Part shown: in pieces, positions 36,293 to 49,427 of the stretch
Layout: each line of letters opens with the position of its first letter
Position numbering within the stretch: the stretch's first letter is position 1
From: Isoetes taiwanensis
Taxonomy: Eukaryota > Streptophyta > Lycopodiopsida > Isoetales > Isoetaceae
DNA length: 64,000 bases
Assembly (NCBI GenBank): GCA_021234155.1
Contig: JAJEKV010000044.1
Span: 10,795,764-10,859,763 of the forward strand
Direction: 5' to 3'
Notes under the pieces: generated by a model
Seen by the model: only the letters and a program-made list of their open reading frames with translations
The model's database searches: none
Told to the model about the DNA's origin: nothing
Position numbers and translations under genes: made by a program

Positions 36293-39200
36293 AAAAAATA
36301 TTTATCAAGTTTACTTAAAAAAAATATTGTTTGTCTTTGGAGTTTCTTTATGGACGATCGTGGCAGCCTTCAATGGGCACCCTGGTATCCTACAGGGCTG
36401 CCACCTCAGCCCTGGTGGTACCAGTACCCCCACCACTTTGACACCTTATAACTTGAGGTGGCATTGCAAGATTAGCAAGCGATTTAGTTTTTCATGTAGG
36501 CAATCTTGTTGGGCATGTTGCCATTTCATATGCATAGTTATTAAAATGCTTATATGTTTGCGATATTACTTCTGCGCTTAAGCAGACCAATGGACACCCC
36601 CCTACTACCATAGATTATGTTTGTGCTTCATCATTTGTCTAAACCAAATTTTAATGACCTTGAAATTTTGGCCCAAAATGACTTCTTTTTAAAAGACGAA
36701 ATCTTTTTATTCTTGCTTGATTTACCACCAATTTTAGCCTTAAACTATTAATGGCCTATGTCAAATTCAATGTACGCCATTACGTTTGCAAATGATGTTT
36801 ACAAGTTTTTTTTGTTGGAGAAAAAAGTTTAATTCAAAAATAAGGGATTTTTGTGCATGGCAGACCATTGAGAGTTATAAAAATTACTTAGAAAAAGGTG
36901 TAGCTAAAAATAAAGATGTTTCTATTTTCCCTTTTAAGGCCAACAGACGTTTTTAAAAAGCCTGCAACCTTATGTTGGCCACTACACAGCAGAATCCGGA
37001 CTCCTTGTCCGACTCCATATCTGAATTTGCCTCTTCGCGGTTTGTATTGAACTCAAGAGGTGGACAGAACTACAGGGACTAAAAAACGATTCTTTCTTTT
37101 CTGCAACTTCAGAGATTATATCAGTTGACATCATCAATCCATTTGATGAAAATGGACAAAGCCGGTTTCTCAAGAATGTTTATAGCAAAGAATTGAAGAA
37201 GTTAAGTAACTTGGAATATATCATGGTATCGGTCATCAAGTTTAACTGGATATTGATAGCGATTTTTTTTTTTGGCTTTGGAATATTAAATAATAATAGA
37301 AGGTTAATGTTTCAAAAAAAAAATGGACTTAATGGTTTTAATAGATAGTTAGTAAACTTATTAGATCTTCTAATCTTGAAAGCTCATAGTGGGACCGCAT
37401 GATAACCGGCCTAAATGATGATCCAAAAGTCCTGGGATGTGGTATTTAACAAAAGGAACCCAAAATTTTTGGGGTATTGCTTCCACAAGGTCCCTTATCA
37501 GCCACTGTGACCGATAAGAAATCTTGAAGAACATAAAGCCCATTCATCTAGGTTTTTATCCCTAGGTAGATTTTCTTAAATAAAAATGCCTTCTCCCTCT
37601 TCATCAAACTAACGTTAAAGATTGTTGGGAGTGCCTTGATTTCATCAAGGGCTTAGGAGAACTTCTCAAAGTCGCCGCCCGATGAATAGGCTCTAAGAAC
37701 ATATAGCCCATTCTCTGGGAGCTCATCCCCAGGTAGACTAAACTAAAATACTCCACTAGTGCCGCATTAGTGAGAAATTCCCTCATTCAAAATTGTATTT
37801 CCTGTTATTCTCTGACATAGGATCTTTCTAATCATCAATTCTAGAGGCTGAATCTTTCTGCTAGCAAGAAAGAGCGGAATGGAGGGGCCATAGATAAATT
37901 CTTTCCCTGAAGAACAGATTTTAATTTTCCCTGTTGAAAATAGAGTGCAAATAGTCTTCTTTACCTAAACTTGCTGCAGATTTCGTTCTTCATCTTATAG
38001 GCCAGCATCCAAGTGGATCTACCATTTCGATTTGGCTTTGGAACATGATAATTCCAGTGTTAATTACGAAAACAATGGACTTAATGGTTTTAATAGATAG
38101 TTAGCACACCCGATCTTCTCTTATTAGTGAGGCATCTCCAATTCTACCAATTTTTGTTCTTGATGATGTTTTTTGACCCTCCATGATCCTATAGTAAGAG
38201 GTGGAATGGAAGTTCAGGTTGGGAATATCAAAGGTGGTAGCTTCAGTTATAGTATCATGATGCTTTATATTTTTGAAAAGACTTAACTGATAACAAGTGA
38301 TAAATCATGAAATGTTTACTTTTTATTTTTGGATTTGATTACAATTTGGATCTTTAGCTTTAGTATTCTTTATGCTTATATAGATTTTGAGTCAAGAAGC
38401 ACAATGCATGTAGAATTACAAGTAACTTGAGAAGGCAAGGTAAAAACTTTACAATGCAAGTACATTTAAAGGATCATGTAAAATGCAAACCCAATATCCC
38501 AGGAAAGAACTTGTGCGACATGGCAAAAATTCACTAAAAAATAAATCAAAATGGAATCAGCCCAGATTTTACTTAAGGGTCCGGTCACATGATGCTGTCA
38601 ACAGGGTTCCCAAGCCGTCAATCATAGAAATGGAAGGGGTCACATGCCAAATTTTGACAGAGAAGAAGCATGTTTATAACAATACGTTCAACGGGCTTCT
38701 GCATCGGTTGGAAGCATTGTCGTCAACAGGGATTTTAGAGATGAGGACAGCTGAAAATTTTTCTAGCACTTGGCATCAATCCCTCTGCCGGATCACAGAA
38801 AGGCGTGCCAAATTTTCTTGCTTCCGGTCTTTCTTTTGCAACGTGGAATCCTTACTTTGACAGGATCATGGACCCAATCAAAAAAATTGGGTTCCTGTCA
38901 ACGGCAAAGAATCCATGTTACCAGCTTCATGTGACCTGACCCTAATAGGAAGTTTGGATGTAGCAAATTTATTAAATGTGTTAAGACTCCATCCAAGGGA
39001 CCGAGTAGTTCATGGCCACTACGCTTTGGCATGAGGCCAAAAATTGTCTTCTAGTTTGGAATATCCATTCAAAGTGTACCAAAAACTTGTTAGATGTTTG
39101 GCACACTAAATTATAGACACGTTCGTTTTCACCTTCAATAAAAACTTAACGGTCATTTTTTCGAAGGAACAACACTCCCTCTGCCTCATAAATCCATTTC

Positions 39201-39344
39201 CATTTCAGGGATAATCAGATCCGTCGTCTTCTTCCCTGTCCCTGATTCAAGTTTACCTTTCTTTTTGTTTTCTCGTGGTTGCTCTTGCATTTTGGCTTCA
39301 TCATATTCTACCCAAACAATAAGCCGCACATGAAAAAGTGGGAA
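36293..39344. other. Intergenic region upstream of EB1
   Basis: About 3 kb without a convincing gene. It contains an imperfect hairpin at 36382-36424 (CTGGTATCC...GGTACCAG) and a duplicated phrase: ATGGACTTAATGGTTTTAAT at about 37324 and 38073, both followed by AGATAGTTAG and preceded at variable distance by TTGGCTTTGGAA. A 125-codon frame at 38483-38860 has no recognisable domain. The EB1 5'UTR is likely within 39180-39344, and no clear TATA box was seen. Confidence 0.5.
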
Positions 39345-41038
39345 ATGGCCGCTGCCAACATCGGAATGATGGATGGAGCTTATTTTGTTGGAAGAAATGA
39401 AATTCTCAACTGGATCAATTCTACTTTACATCTAAATTTGAACAAAGTTGAAGAGGTATATTGAGCTCTTGATGTAGGCATCTTTTAGGATTCTTGGTTT
39501 TTATTTTTATTTTGTGGGCTTAATCTTTACCTGTTACAATTTTCGAAGGCATCTTCTGGTGCCGTTTATTGCCAACTGATTGATGCAACTCATTCTGGTG
39601 CTGTTCCTATGCACAAGGTCTGCTTTAACATTGATACAAAGTAAAATTAGGGTAATACGTTCCTTCACTTACATGGCTGTTTTCTAGGTGAATTTTGATG
39701 CAAAGACCGAGTATGATATGATTCAGAATTACAAGGTGCTTCAGGACGTCTTCAACAAGTTAAAGATCGGCAAGGTGTGAAATGTGAATTATCTCAAAGG
39801 TTTAAGTTAGAAGTGCTTTAACAACACCTGTCATACAAGCAGCATATTGAAGTAAACAAGCTTGTCAAGGGGCGCCCATTAGATAATCTAGAGTTTATTC
39901 AGTGGCTAAAACGTTATTGTGATTCTGTCAACGGAGGAATTATCAATCCCAAGTAAGGAACTCAACTTATGATGTTTATACTTTTCTGCCATAATTTTCT
40001 CGCCAAATTGCAATTGATATCCCTTGTCTGGCATCAAAGTTACAACCCTTTGGAAAGAAGAGAAGCATGCAGAGGGGGAAAAGAGGCTAACAAAAAAGCA
40101 ATGGCTCTCAACACATCTGGAGCAGGATCAGGGGGGTCAATAAGTCATAAAACCGCTCAAGCAAATGGAAAGGCCAGTCAACATGCCTCGGCTCCCATCA
40201 GACAGCCTGACAGCACAACTGCTTCAAGTTAGTCGTTTTAAGATTATATGGTTGTATGTTCTGCTTTTGTTTTTTGCGTAATAAAAGTTGTTCTTTTCTA
40301 TGCAGCTAGTGCCAAACCAGGAAAGCCTAGCCAGGTGATCCATACTGGAAATGGGAATGCACCATCATCATCATCATCCTCAGCAGCAATAGCAGCAGCT
40401 GCTGCTTCTTCACAAGCGAAGCTCCAAGCATTACAAGAAGAGGTAAAAACTTGTACCTGCTTCTTTGATTCGGTATGAGATGTATGCACGGAATAAAAAT
40501 CTTAAAGTTATCTATATCAATTCAGGTCACAGAATTGAAGCTTTCTGTAGATGGTTTGGAGAAGGAAAGAGATTTTTATTTTATGAAACTTCGTGATATC
40601 GAGATCCTATGCCAGACTCCTGAAATTGAGCAACAACCTGTGAGTAACTTAATTTGTTACTATTTCTTTCATGTTGTATGCCAAGCTTAAATGTTCAATT
40701 TGCTCTTTTCTTCTGGGCATGGTTATGTGGGACAGGTGGTGCTTGCTGTTCAGAAAATTCTGTATGCCTTGGAAGATGGTCCATCAGTACTAGCTGCAGC
40801 TAGGGACATCGTGTGCCAAGCATCAGACTCTGAGCCAACTGAGTCCCTAGAATCAGAATATGCTACCAGGTCTGCTAGGGAGCTTAAGAGGAAGTCTTTG
40901 GGACCTCCAGGAATGGATGATGATGATGGTTGTGCTGTTGCAGCTTCTGCTCTTTCGCCTCGGCCTAGAAGATCCTCTTGTGGTGGTGATTCTAGCAATG
41001 GTGTTTTCCAAATGGCTTCTCCTTTGAGTGTTCAATGA
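39345..41038 (+). CDS. EB1: Microtubule plus-end tracking protein EB1 (MAPRE/EB1 family), 8 exons
   Basis: Exons: 39345-39455, 39549-39617, 39688-39774, 39843-39952, 40040-40227, 40306-40442, 40526-40639 and 40736-41038 (TGA). All introns are GT-AG and phases agree, giving about 372 residues. The N-terminal calponin-homology domain (exons 1-4) binds growing microtubule plus ends: [58 protein letters not shown]. Exons 5-6 encode a Ser/Ala-rich linker. Exons 7-8 carry the EB homology coiled coil ([19 protein letters not shown], then [10 protein letters not shown]) for dimerisation. The chosen start (MAAANIGMM) matches the family start; an in-frame ATG at 39330 would add five residues. The long tail is mixed acidic and basic and lacks a terminal EEY/F motif. 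This is the only clear intact host gene in the window. Confidence 0.95.
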
Positions 41039-43984
41039 AGCTAAGTTTTGCATGCATGCTCATAAGTTTTGAATGCAGCAGAAGCTGCTCTGATCCCTGG
41101 GTATGTTTAGAACCCTGTTTATACTCTCCCTGCAACTGCCTGTTGTGGGGAGACCAGTTCCGTCATGATTTATGTCTCAATTTATATGCCTTTCGGTGTT
41201 AGATCTTCAGCGTTCAGATCGATGTCATGTATATAGATAGATGCTGGAAATTACATGTTCAAGTCTCATATTTACTTGGGAATTTGACAAGGAATGACAT
41301 TTTAAGACACTAGTTCTATCTATTTCTTACGTTTTATGTTTAAAACTCTAGTTCACATTTTTTGAGTCTTCATTTTCATCCCTTGTTTGTGCACGGATCT
41401 AAGTGGCATGCATGGATTACAAGGATCTATGTGGTAGGTATGCTTTAGAGTGATCTTTTGCAGAATGATGTACCCAGTCATAATGTGTATCCAGTTTCTT
41501 TGGCCTATACCAAAGCTGATTTCACATTTGAGAGACCTCTCTTTCTTTGTTGTGAGGAGAAACGAATCAAGGCTCAGCATGGCATGCTTTGTGGTTTTAG
41601 AGATAATCTAAAAGTCTTTAGAGGCCAGGATTTATTTTCAATATTTTTAAGTGCTGTACAGTGTTGATGAAAGAATGATCTAGCAAGCAATGGATGAAAA
41701 AGGAAAAAATTGTCACGGTAATTTGGGAGCAATAACTAGACAAAGGTAATAAATTGGGAACTAACTGTCGAATTACAACAGAAACAGGTTGCCTTGTATT
41801 TTAGTCTCATTCCATCAAACTCCCATTTGCGCTCTTACATTCTTCTGAACCATTAGGGCTCATCGTGTTTAGTCATGTCCTTGATCAAGTTCATTTGTGC
41901 CATGGATTGCTCATCGTCTGCCTCCACAACCAATAAGACAAAGGTGCTTTCAGAGTATGAGTTGCCCTTAAGGACCAAATAAAACACCATTTCTCCTAGC
42001 GTCCTCAATAGACCTTTGTCTTATTCCGACGATTATCTTGTTACTAATAACAGTGCCCAGCGTTGCTGGGTATAAGTTGGGATGTGAACAAAAACGTGTT
42101 CAGCTTAAACTCCTTGTCGTAAATCTAATATAATTAAGCAAATCGATACAAAAGTTTATCATTGCTTGTCATATACTCTAGTAACCATAATTTAAGTTGT
42201 GCCTAAGGGCTCTTAAAACCTAAGTTGCAATGGATTTGCTTCCATAGTAAGGGCCTCTCAAAACCTGAGTTGCTATAATTTGCTTCCATAGCAACTACCG
42301 GCACCTTGAAATTATGATCACATTCCATGACAAAGAAGTGTTGTTTTGGGAATTGCTCCACAAAAGACATGTATGCATCTAATACTATGCAATAACTATT
42401 TATAATGAGTTCTACAATGCAAGACTACTCGATGCAACTTGCACTGCAACCAGGATCCATCATAAAATGATTGCAAAATGGATGTCAATATCAGTTTTGC
42501 TATTTTTATGTAAGAGTTTGAAGGATTATTATGAACCTCTTTAAAAAAATCAAATGACAATTACGGGTGGTACAAAGGGGGCAAGTCAAGATATCCTTGA
42601 GCCAACACAAACGCATATGTCCATATTTTGACTTACAAAACGATACCAATTGTATACACAAATGCTTGACTAAGTTCTAAAAACACACTCCATGTGAATT
42701 GAAAAACTTGAAATCAATTGAAATGTCTCTCCAGACCTTCTCAATCTGTTAAGAGTACAAAACATACAAAATAAAGAAGCGAAAATTGTAACACAGCATG
42801 ATACAAAGTCTGGGTATAACATAATAAAATTTAAAAATTTCGCCCCTAATTGGAATACAAATCCCAAATCCGCCAGCTTTGGCTATGTTACTTTAAGATA
42901 GGAAATAGGTTTCCAGGTTAAAATTTGCATAAAATAGGAATAAGCATCCACAAAAATTGGTACATTAAGAAAGCACATATGAAATGACATAATCTAGGGT
43001 AGTTATCAGGCTGTTAAACACTTTTACTCCTTCCATTTTCAACTTTTGTTCTTTCGATCGAGCCCAACGACCTTCCAAGAGCACTATTTCTTGGAAGAAA
43101 AAATGAGTCCTCTTTCACATCTACTGAATAGCAAGCTTATGCAAGTCTTTAGCCTCATTGTCTGAGACAGTGAGGTAGAGCTTCATGCATATCAACAAAG
43201 ACATCGGATGCATCTTGCCACCAAATAAATTCGTTCATGTTCTGATATAATGCTTCTGAAGTGTTCTTAGCTCAACACAATAAGCTGCCATCTCTGCTCA
43301 TCCGTCCGCAAAATGCTTACAAAGATTGTTCTGCATACGAAGCTACCACGCAATGTTATGTCCATTTGAGCAAGATGCAGGCAAGGCAAAAGGAACTGAG
43401 GAGACACACAACGCAGGGGTTTTCCTGCAATGATCAACCTTATATCATTTAGAATTTTCAATACCTTTATTGTAAAATGTGAAGCATTGCCCTGGACTTT
43501 GCTTCACGATGGAGCCAAGGGCTCTTTCGCAGGTTGCTACTCCATCTTTATAGGCTGGGAAGCAAAAACCCAATTATCTCCATCCTATTCCAGAAACAAA
43601 GTTGTAAGAATTTGAGAAAAAATTGCTTTACACAATGTTTAACGGCATGATCATGCCATGCCATATCTTACATACAAACTTGATTCATTGCAAACTTAAA
43701 TGCATAGCATCTTAATATTCAAAACAGAGATGGATTTATGCATGCCATATTACCAAGTAATTAAAGATGTAATTTGGATGAATTAAGTATACTTAAAGTA
43801 ATACCAACGGCATGCTCTAGACTCCAACATCACTATGATATAAAGAAAAGCCAGAGGGGATCAATACATCATACCTTTAAATGTAAAAGAACTTTATTGT
43901 ATCCAAGTAAGACTGCTTTTGTTTCTCTTTTGTCTGCATAATCATCTTCCTCATAGAATTGTTTATTCATAAACAGAAGTTCCC
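41039..43984. other. EB1 3' flank and intergenic region
   Basis: The first few hundred bases are probably the EB1 3'UTR, though no polyadenylation site could be fixed. The rest is AT-rich with short frames only. A possible minus-strand exon with a TTGATCATTGCAG acceptor lies near 43438, but its protein has no recognisable family, so I do not call a gene. Confidence 0.45.
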
Positions 43985-46490
43985 CTAGCCCTGGTAGCAA
44001 CACTGGCAAAGCCTTTCCTCCCGTGCTTCCCGAGCCCAACGTCCTGTCTCAATGCAGAGACGATGTGCACCCGTGCGAATGGAAGCTATAAGTCTGCGCT
44101 TCTTCATGGGCAGATGGGTGTACAAGTACTGGTGTGGGCCTCGCATGAGCCTATGATTGACTTGCTGCTGATAGTGTGCCAGCTTAACGTGCGTCAGAGC
44201 ATTTGCATCCCAGAGCTTGCGACGAAAAGTAGCATCTAGGTACAACTTAAGTGCATTGTGATCCTTCTTTGTCCGTACTTGTACGCATCTGTTTGCCTGT
44301 TCACCCCAATGTGAGAACCACTGAGCTTGTTTGTCCTTCCAACAAGCTTTGAGGCGTTGGGGACCCATCGCTACGGCCAAAGCAAGGTTGGGCAAACGTG
44401 TATCACCCATAGCGACCACCTTCTGGAAGTAAATAATATGGCGTTCTAATGCAACTCGTTGAAGGGGTAAAAAACTTGTCTCCTGGATAGGGATTTGGTA
44501 TGGAACTGTGGACTTTACTTCAAGGGCTCATGCCAAGAAGGCTTTTTGCACCTGCTCGAGGTCATTCCAGGTATTGAGGGATATCACCGGACCCCACACT
44601 TCTGCCCCATACAAGAGGAACGGCTCGACCAAGGCCCTAAACAAGTGTGACTGGTGGCCCCAGGCATACAACTCTGCCTTGTGGCTGTTGTTCTGCATGG
44701 CATATAGTGCTTTCCAACCCGCCGTGACCCCGCAACCTGAGCTACATCCCAGTGGATGGTGGCAGAGAACTCGATCCCCAAGTAATTGTAGGTCGGAGCC
44801 ACCTCTACATCTTGTCCCTGGTAAGTGAATGAGGGAAGCCTTGGTTGACGAGATGATGAAACTAGCAGCACCCTAGTTTTGGCCAAGTTAACTCGCATGC
44901 CAGTGAATCGGCAAAAAGTGTCAAGAGCATCCAGGTGACGTTGCATATCCTCTGGAGTATAGGCCAGGAGGTTGACATCGTCAGCACATATGAGTCGCCG
45001 GATTGTGTGATGCATTAGATGGTCGCCGGCACCTCCGTGCTCGGAAAGCCAATCTTCCAGGTGGTCAATGTATAGGCCAAAGAGTGTGGGGGAGAGGGGG
45101 CAACCCTGACATACTCCAATACCACTGATTACTGGTTGTCCTGATGATGTGATACGGCCTGAGCATGCCTCGTATAGCCTGTATATTGCGTTCTGCAAGT
45201 CAATGGGGTCCCCAGCTGCCGTAATCTGTCCCATAACTTGTCCCGGGGCACTGTGTCAAAAGCTTTTGCGAAATCTACGAAACAACAATGCAGGTTTTGT
45301 CGCCAATTCCTGCTATCCTCATTCAGTGTGCGCAGAGTGAAGATATGATCAATGGTGGAATGCCTGGGCCGAAAGCCTGCTTGTATGAGAGCTCGCACAT
45401 CTGCCTCCTCTGCCCATATTATCAGTCGCTGCTCAAGGATGCCAACCAACAGTTTTGCAAAGAGAGAGCTGACCATAATAGTACGATAGTTGGCTAGGCA
45501 TTGAGGCACAACTCTACTAGTGGTCCACTGCGGAGGGAAGCCTTCTTGCAATGCTTTATTGAACAATACCGTGAGGACAGGCACCAGCGGAGGCCCAACC
45601 CATTTCAGAAGTTCCGCCTGCATGCCATCTATTGCAGGCCCATGATGACATCCCCTCTGTGATGACCAGAGCCATACCCATCTGTGGAGGCACTGGTGCC
45701 CGGCCCCCAAGCAGGTCGTAAAGCTGTTGTAAGTACTGTACCCATTGCTCCGAGGTGATGTTCCCTGTGGGCTGTACAACCTTGCTCAATACCTTTCTCC
45801 AGAATATCTTGGGATGCCGATCCAGGAGATCGAACATCTGTTGCTGGTGCTCTGCGAGGTATCTGGCTTTCTTGTTCTTGAGGAAGGAGCGGTATTGACT
45901 GATGGCCTGTGGGCGGGAGGTGGGATCAGTGACTTGGCGGAGTTCGCATTTGAACTCTCGACACTCATCATCGAACCATCTGTTACGGGGGAAGGTGGCA
46001 GCGCCCGAGGTTCTCCGTGAGTGGCCTCTCCCAAAGCATCTTTCAGCAGCTGTCAGAAGCAGGTGAGTCAGCTGAACAGATTGCTGCTGAGCGCAACTGG
46101 GGCACCTGGGGTGTTAAGGCAGTGGATGCACGGGGAGCCTGCTAATATATATGCATGAATAGGGGTTGGTGGTCTGAGTCCACTTCCTCGTCCCGAGTGT
46201 CTGTTCCAATGGAAAAATGGGTAACCAGGTGCAGATCATATTCCTCGACCAGCAGGTAATCCATCACACTGGAGCCGCCCCTTGGTTCTCCTGTCTACAA
46301 GTGTACCGGCTGGAAGACGGCCATTGCGCCAACCCATTACAAATAACCAGGTCAAAGATACTACCCAGTAGCAACAACTGCCTACCATAGCGTGAAATAT
46401 GGTTGTCATCTGATATCCTTGACCAAGCTATTTCTGCGGGGTTCAACTTCAAGACGTCCTCTGCCAGGAGCTCAAATTTCGGGACCTGCT
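43985..46490 (-). mobile_element. LINE 2 (endonuclease C-terminal part, RT and C-terminal domain), decayed
   Basis: On the minus strand, 46452 to about 46140 encodes the end of an apurinic-type endonuclease: YGRQLLLLGSIFDLVICNG, then SVMDYLLV and VDSDHQPLF, whose SDH motif is catalytic in this fold. The reverse transcriptase follows (45840-44800): FVDFAKAFDTVPRDKLW (motif A), GVCQGCPLSPTLFGLYID (motif B) and ICADDVNLLAYTPEDM (motif C, CADD where YADD is common). The C-terminal domain (44419-43985) ends at ERLCQCC, so the zinc region and 3' tail are cut off. At least four frame breaks are present. Missing the N-terminal endonuclease and the 3' end, this copy cannot move. Confidence 0.88.
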
Positions 46491-46517
46491 ATCGGGTGAT
46501 TTAACTGTGAATGCAGG

Positions 46518-46772
46518 TGTTAGAAGACTGATCCGATTAGTGCTTGGGCTTTCGAAGTTTCGGTCAACCAAGCTACAGTAACTTGGTCAATACCTTTGCT
46601 ACAGTGGTATTAATGTAGCAATTCAAAGGTCTAGCAATATTGATTTAACATTTAAAAATTATGATAAGTTGGTCTTTGAAGCTTTAAAGTAAGTTGGTGA
46701 AACATCATTTGATCTATTCAATTTTATCTTTGAATAGACTAGTTGAAATATTCTTTATAGCATAATTCTTCA
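46518..46772 (+). repeat. Ty1/copia 5' LTR (left edge inferred)
   Basis: The right edge is fixed by CA two bases before the PBS. The left edge is placed at TGTTAGAAGACT, a common copia LTR start, giving 255 bp. The matching 3' LTR was not found because the right part of the element is lost, so the left edge is unproved. Confidence 0.5.
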
Positions 46773-46773
46773 T

Positions 46774-46785
46774 TGGTATCAGAGC
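46774..46785 (+). other. Primer-binding site of the copia element
   Basis: TGGTATCAGAGC, complementary to initiator-Met tRNA and followed by TATAGATCC; the classic copia position just after the LTR. Confidence 0.85.
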
Positions 46786-46812
46786 TATAGATCCAAGTGA
46801 AGGTGGTTAACC

Positions 46813-47420
46813 ATGTCGAGCAGGTTTGATGCTAACTTGCTTAACGCCATAGAGGTGTTTAAAGGTGAAAATGGATTTCAAATCTAGAAACAAAGTATCA
46901 AGGAAGTTCTGGAGTTTGAAAAGCTGTGGTACTTGGTTGATCCAAGTGCAGTCAGACGTCCTAGTACTAATGTTAGTGCAGGATCAATAAATACAGGAGG
47001 GGCTAGTTCAAGCTCAAGTAGAGAAGGCTCCACAGTTAGTGGAGGTGTTGAAGCAAGTGGAGGAAGAGATAGTACAGTACCAGGAGTAGCTGCAACAAGT
47101 GCTCAGTTGGATGAAGAACTGAAAATCAAGAAAGCTCAAGCAATCATCTATTGCAAGGTTGGTCCTGTGATTAAACTTAAACTCAGAGGTTTGAGCCCTA
47201 GTGAAATGTGGTCATATATGATTAAAAATTATGAAGCCAAGACGTCCTCTCAGATAGATGTTAGAGAAACAATTAAGGAAACTGAAGTTACGTGACAGGG
47301 AAAACATAACAGAGTTCTTTGAGAAATTTGATTCTATTACTACTGACTTAGATATTAAATGAACAATATCAATTGCTGGCAATTTCTAGAGTAGTATCTC
47401 ACAATGCTTATTTGGCTAAG
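46813..47420 (+). pseudogene. Copia gag, N-terminal part
   Basis: ATG 46813 begins MSSRFDANLLNAIEVFKGEN. An in-frame TAG follows where copia gag usually has Trp (the FxxW motif). The frame then reopens (KEVLEFEKLWYLVDPS) through a Ser/Gly-rich insert to LRGLSPSEMWSYMIKNYEA and breaks again near 47295. It matches the UBN2-type gag of plant copia elements, which forms the virus-like particle. It is not functional as it stands. Confidence 0.75.
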
Positions 47421-47455
47421 ATGATGATGCTAAAACTAAGGAGCATGCAATTCAG

Positions 47456-48001
47456 ATGATAAGAACAGAGTTTGAGCAAAAGCAAATTGGACAAGAAGAA
47501 GATGACCAGGCCATTGATTTCCTTTACGCTGCAAAATACAAAGGGAAGAGAGGGAATAATAACACTGACAAAGAAAGAATTGGTCCACGCTATAATTGTA
47601 ATAATTATGGTCATTTAAAGGCTGATTGCCCTAAAACAGAAAAGGAGATCATTTGTTACAACTGTGAGGGGAAATGGCATCTTGCTTCAAATTGTTCAAG
47701 CCCTAGAGGGCAAAATTTCAAAGGAAGAGGCAGAGGTAGAGGTAATCGGAGGGGACCTATTTCTAAAGGGAGAGGAACAGCAAAGGCCAATCCAACTTTG
47801 AACTTAACTCAGGAGGCTCGAGGAGATGAAGATGAACAGAATGAAGATGATGAGGTAAATTGTTTTGAATTATGTCACTTAATGCATGATGCAAATAATC
47901 ATAATATGATGATTATAGATTCAGGAGCTGAGAGGACACTGACCTCCTCTTCTCATCTGCTTAAGAACTGCGAAAAAACAAAAGGGGGCATGTGCAACTA
48001 G
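47456..48001 (+). pseudogene. Copia gag C-terminal part (zinc knuckles) and protease start
   Basis: The 181-codon frame contains two nucleic-acid-binding knuckles. The first, YNCNNYGHLKADC, has Arg where the leading Cys belongs; the second, CYNCEGKWHLASNC, keeps C-x2-C-x4-H-x4-C. A Gly/Arg-rich tract (GRGRGRGNRRG) and an acidic tract follow, then MMIIDSGAERTLTSS with the DSGA catalytic motif of the aspartic protease. It ends at a frameshift near 48000; the rest of the protease continues in another frame (48001-48180). Confidence 0.85.
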
Positions 48002-48180
48002 GAAATGGAAACTTGCAAGAAATTAAAGACACTGGAATGCTGGAATTCTTTGATTTAGAAGGAAAGGCTGTCAAATTCGAAGATGTACTTTGTATACCAG
48101 GTTTAGTTAGGAATTTGATCTTAGTATGTCAATTAGTAGACCTTGGCTATAAGGTCCTTTTTGAGAAATTGCGATGTTAA

Positions 48181-49102
48181 GTGTTATTTCAGTTTGTTGG
48201 CAAAAGAGTGGGCAACTTGTTTGGATTGAATGTAGACCATTGTGCTTCCAGTATAAATCTTGTAACATGCTCAAATATTAAAACATGGCATGAGAGAATG
48301 TGCCATGTGAACTCTAAAATAGTACAACTCATGATAAAAAGGGGGCTGATTAAGGGTACTGAAGCTAAAGATGAAAAATTCAAATGTGCATGGGTGTATC
48401 TTGGGTAAGCATACAAGACTTCCATTTAAGAAGTCACTGAAAAGAGCAAAGGGAACATTAGATTTAGCTCACACTGATTTATGTGGACCTTTAAATGTGG
48501 CCAGCCTATCAGGAAAAAGATACTTTATGACATTTATTGATGATTACAACAGGATGGCTAAGGTCTATTGCTTAAGCACAAAGGATCTAGTTTTGCAAGC
48601 ATTCAAACATTATGCAAATGAAGTCCAACTGAAAACTGGAAGGGAAATAAAATGTTTGCGCTCAGACAGGGGAGGTGAGTACTTGTCAAATGAATTTAAA
48701 CATTATTGCAATAAACATGGCATCAAGAAACAATTAACATGTAGGTTCTCACCTCAACAAAATGGAATTGCTGAAAGGAAAAACAGGACCATTATTAATG
48801 CAGTCAGGAGCATGCTTAAATACTCAGGCTTGCCTAATTTCCTCTGGGAAGAGGCTGTCAAGGCTGATGTATTTGTACAGAACTTATTACCTTCAATAAG
48901 TATTAAAGGGAAGATTCTTGAAATATTGTGGTCAGCAAAATCACCTGATTATGAAAGGCTTAAAGCTTATGGATGTTTAGCATTTGCTCATGTGCCTGAT
49001 GAGTTAAAGAAAAAACTTGACGATAAGGCTTATATTACATACCTAGTTGGATATGATCAACAATCCAAGGCATATAGGTATAGGCAGGGATGTACTATTT
49101 GA
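48181..49102 (+). pseudogene. Copia integrase
   Basis: The HHCC zinc domain is readable as WHERMCHVNSK with a later Cys pair, split by a one-base shift near 48395. The catalytic core follows in 48371-49102: LAHTDLCGPL (Asp), LRSDRGGEYLSNEF (Asp) and SPQQNGIAERKNR (Glu), the DD(35)E triad that inserts the cDNA into the genome. The frame breaks after YLVGYDQQSKAYR. Confidence 0.88.
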
Positions 49103-49427
49103 CGAGGAGCAGTTGTACAAAGTTCTGCCAAAGATTAACAGTCAAGAACATTCTACTGATTGCAAAGGTCCTAAAAGGGTAAATTTTGAAAATAAGCAAG
49201 TTAAACCTACAAAGGTCACTGACTATGATGATGATGAAGAGGACATGAATATCAGACAAATGCTAACTGACCCTAGTGTTATTGGTTTTGAAAATGTGTA
49301 GCCAGAAGCCACAGTTGATCAGCAAGATGAAAATCAAGTTGAACAATCAAGGAGAAGGAAAAAGACAGAAGCAGAAATACTTCAAAAGGAAGCAGCAACT
49401 GATCTTGAAACTTTTGGATGAGATGAC

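Noticed and set aside
38483-38860. 125-codon plus-strand frame upstream of EB1
   Set aside because: No domain, and the region contains short inverted and repeated phrases; it may be chance.
43267-43461. Possible minus-strand exon with an AG acceptor
   Set aside because: A single exon-like frame without family similarity or matching neighbours is not enough for a gene call.
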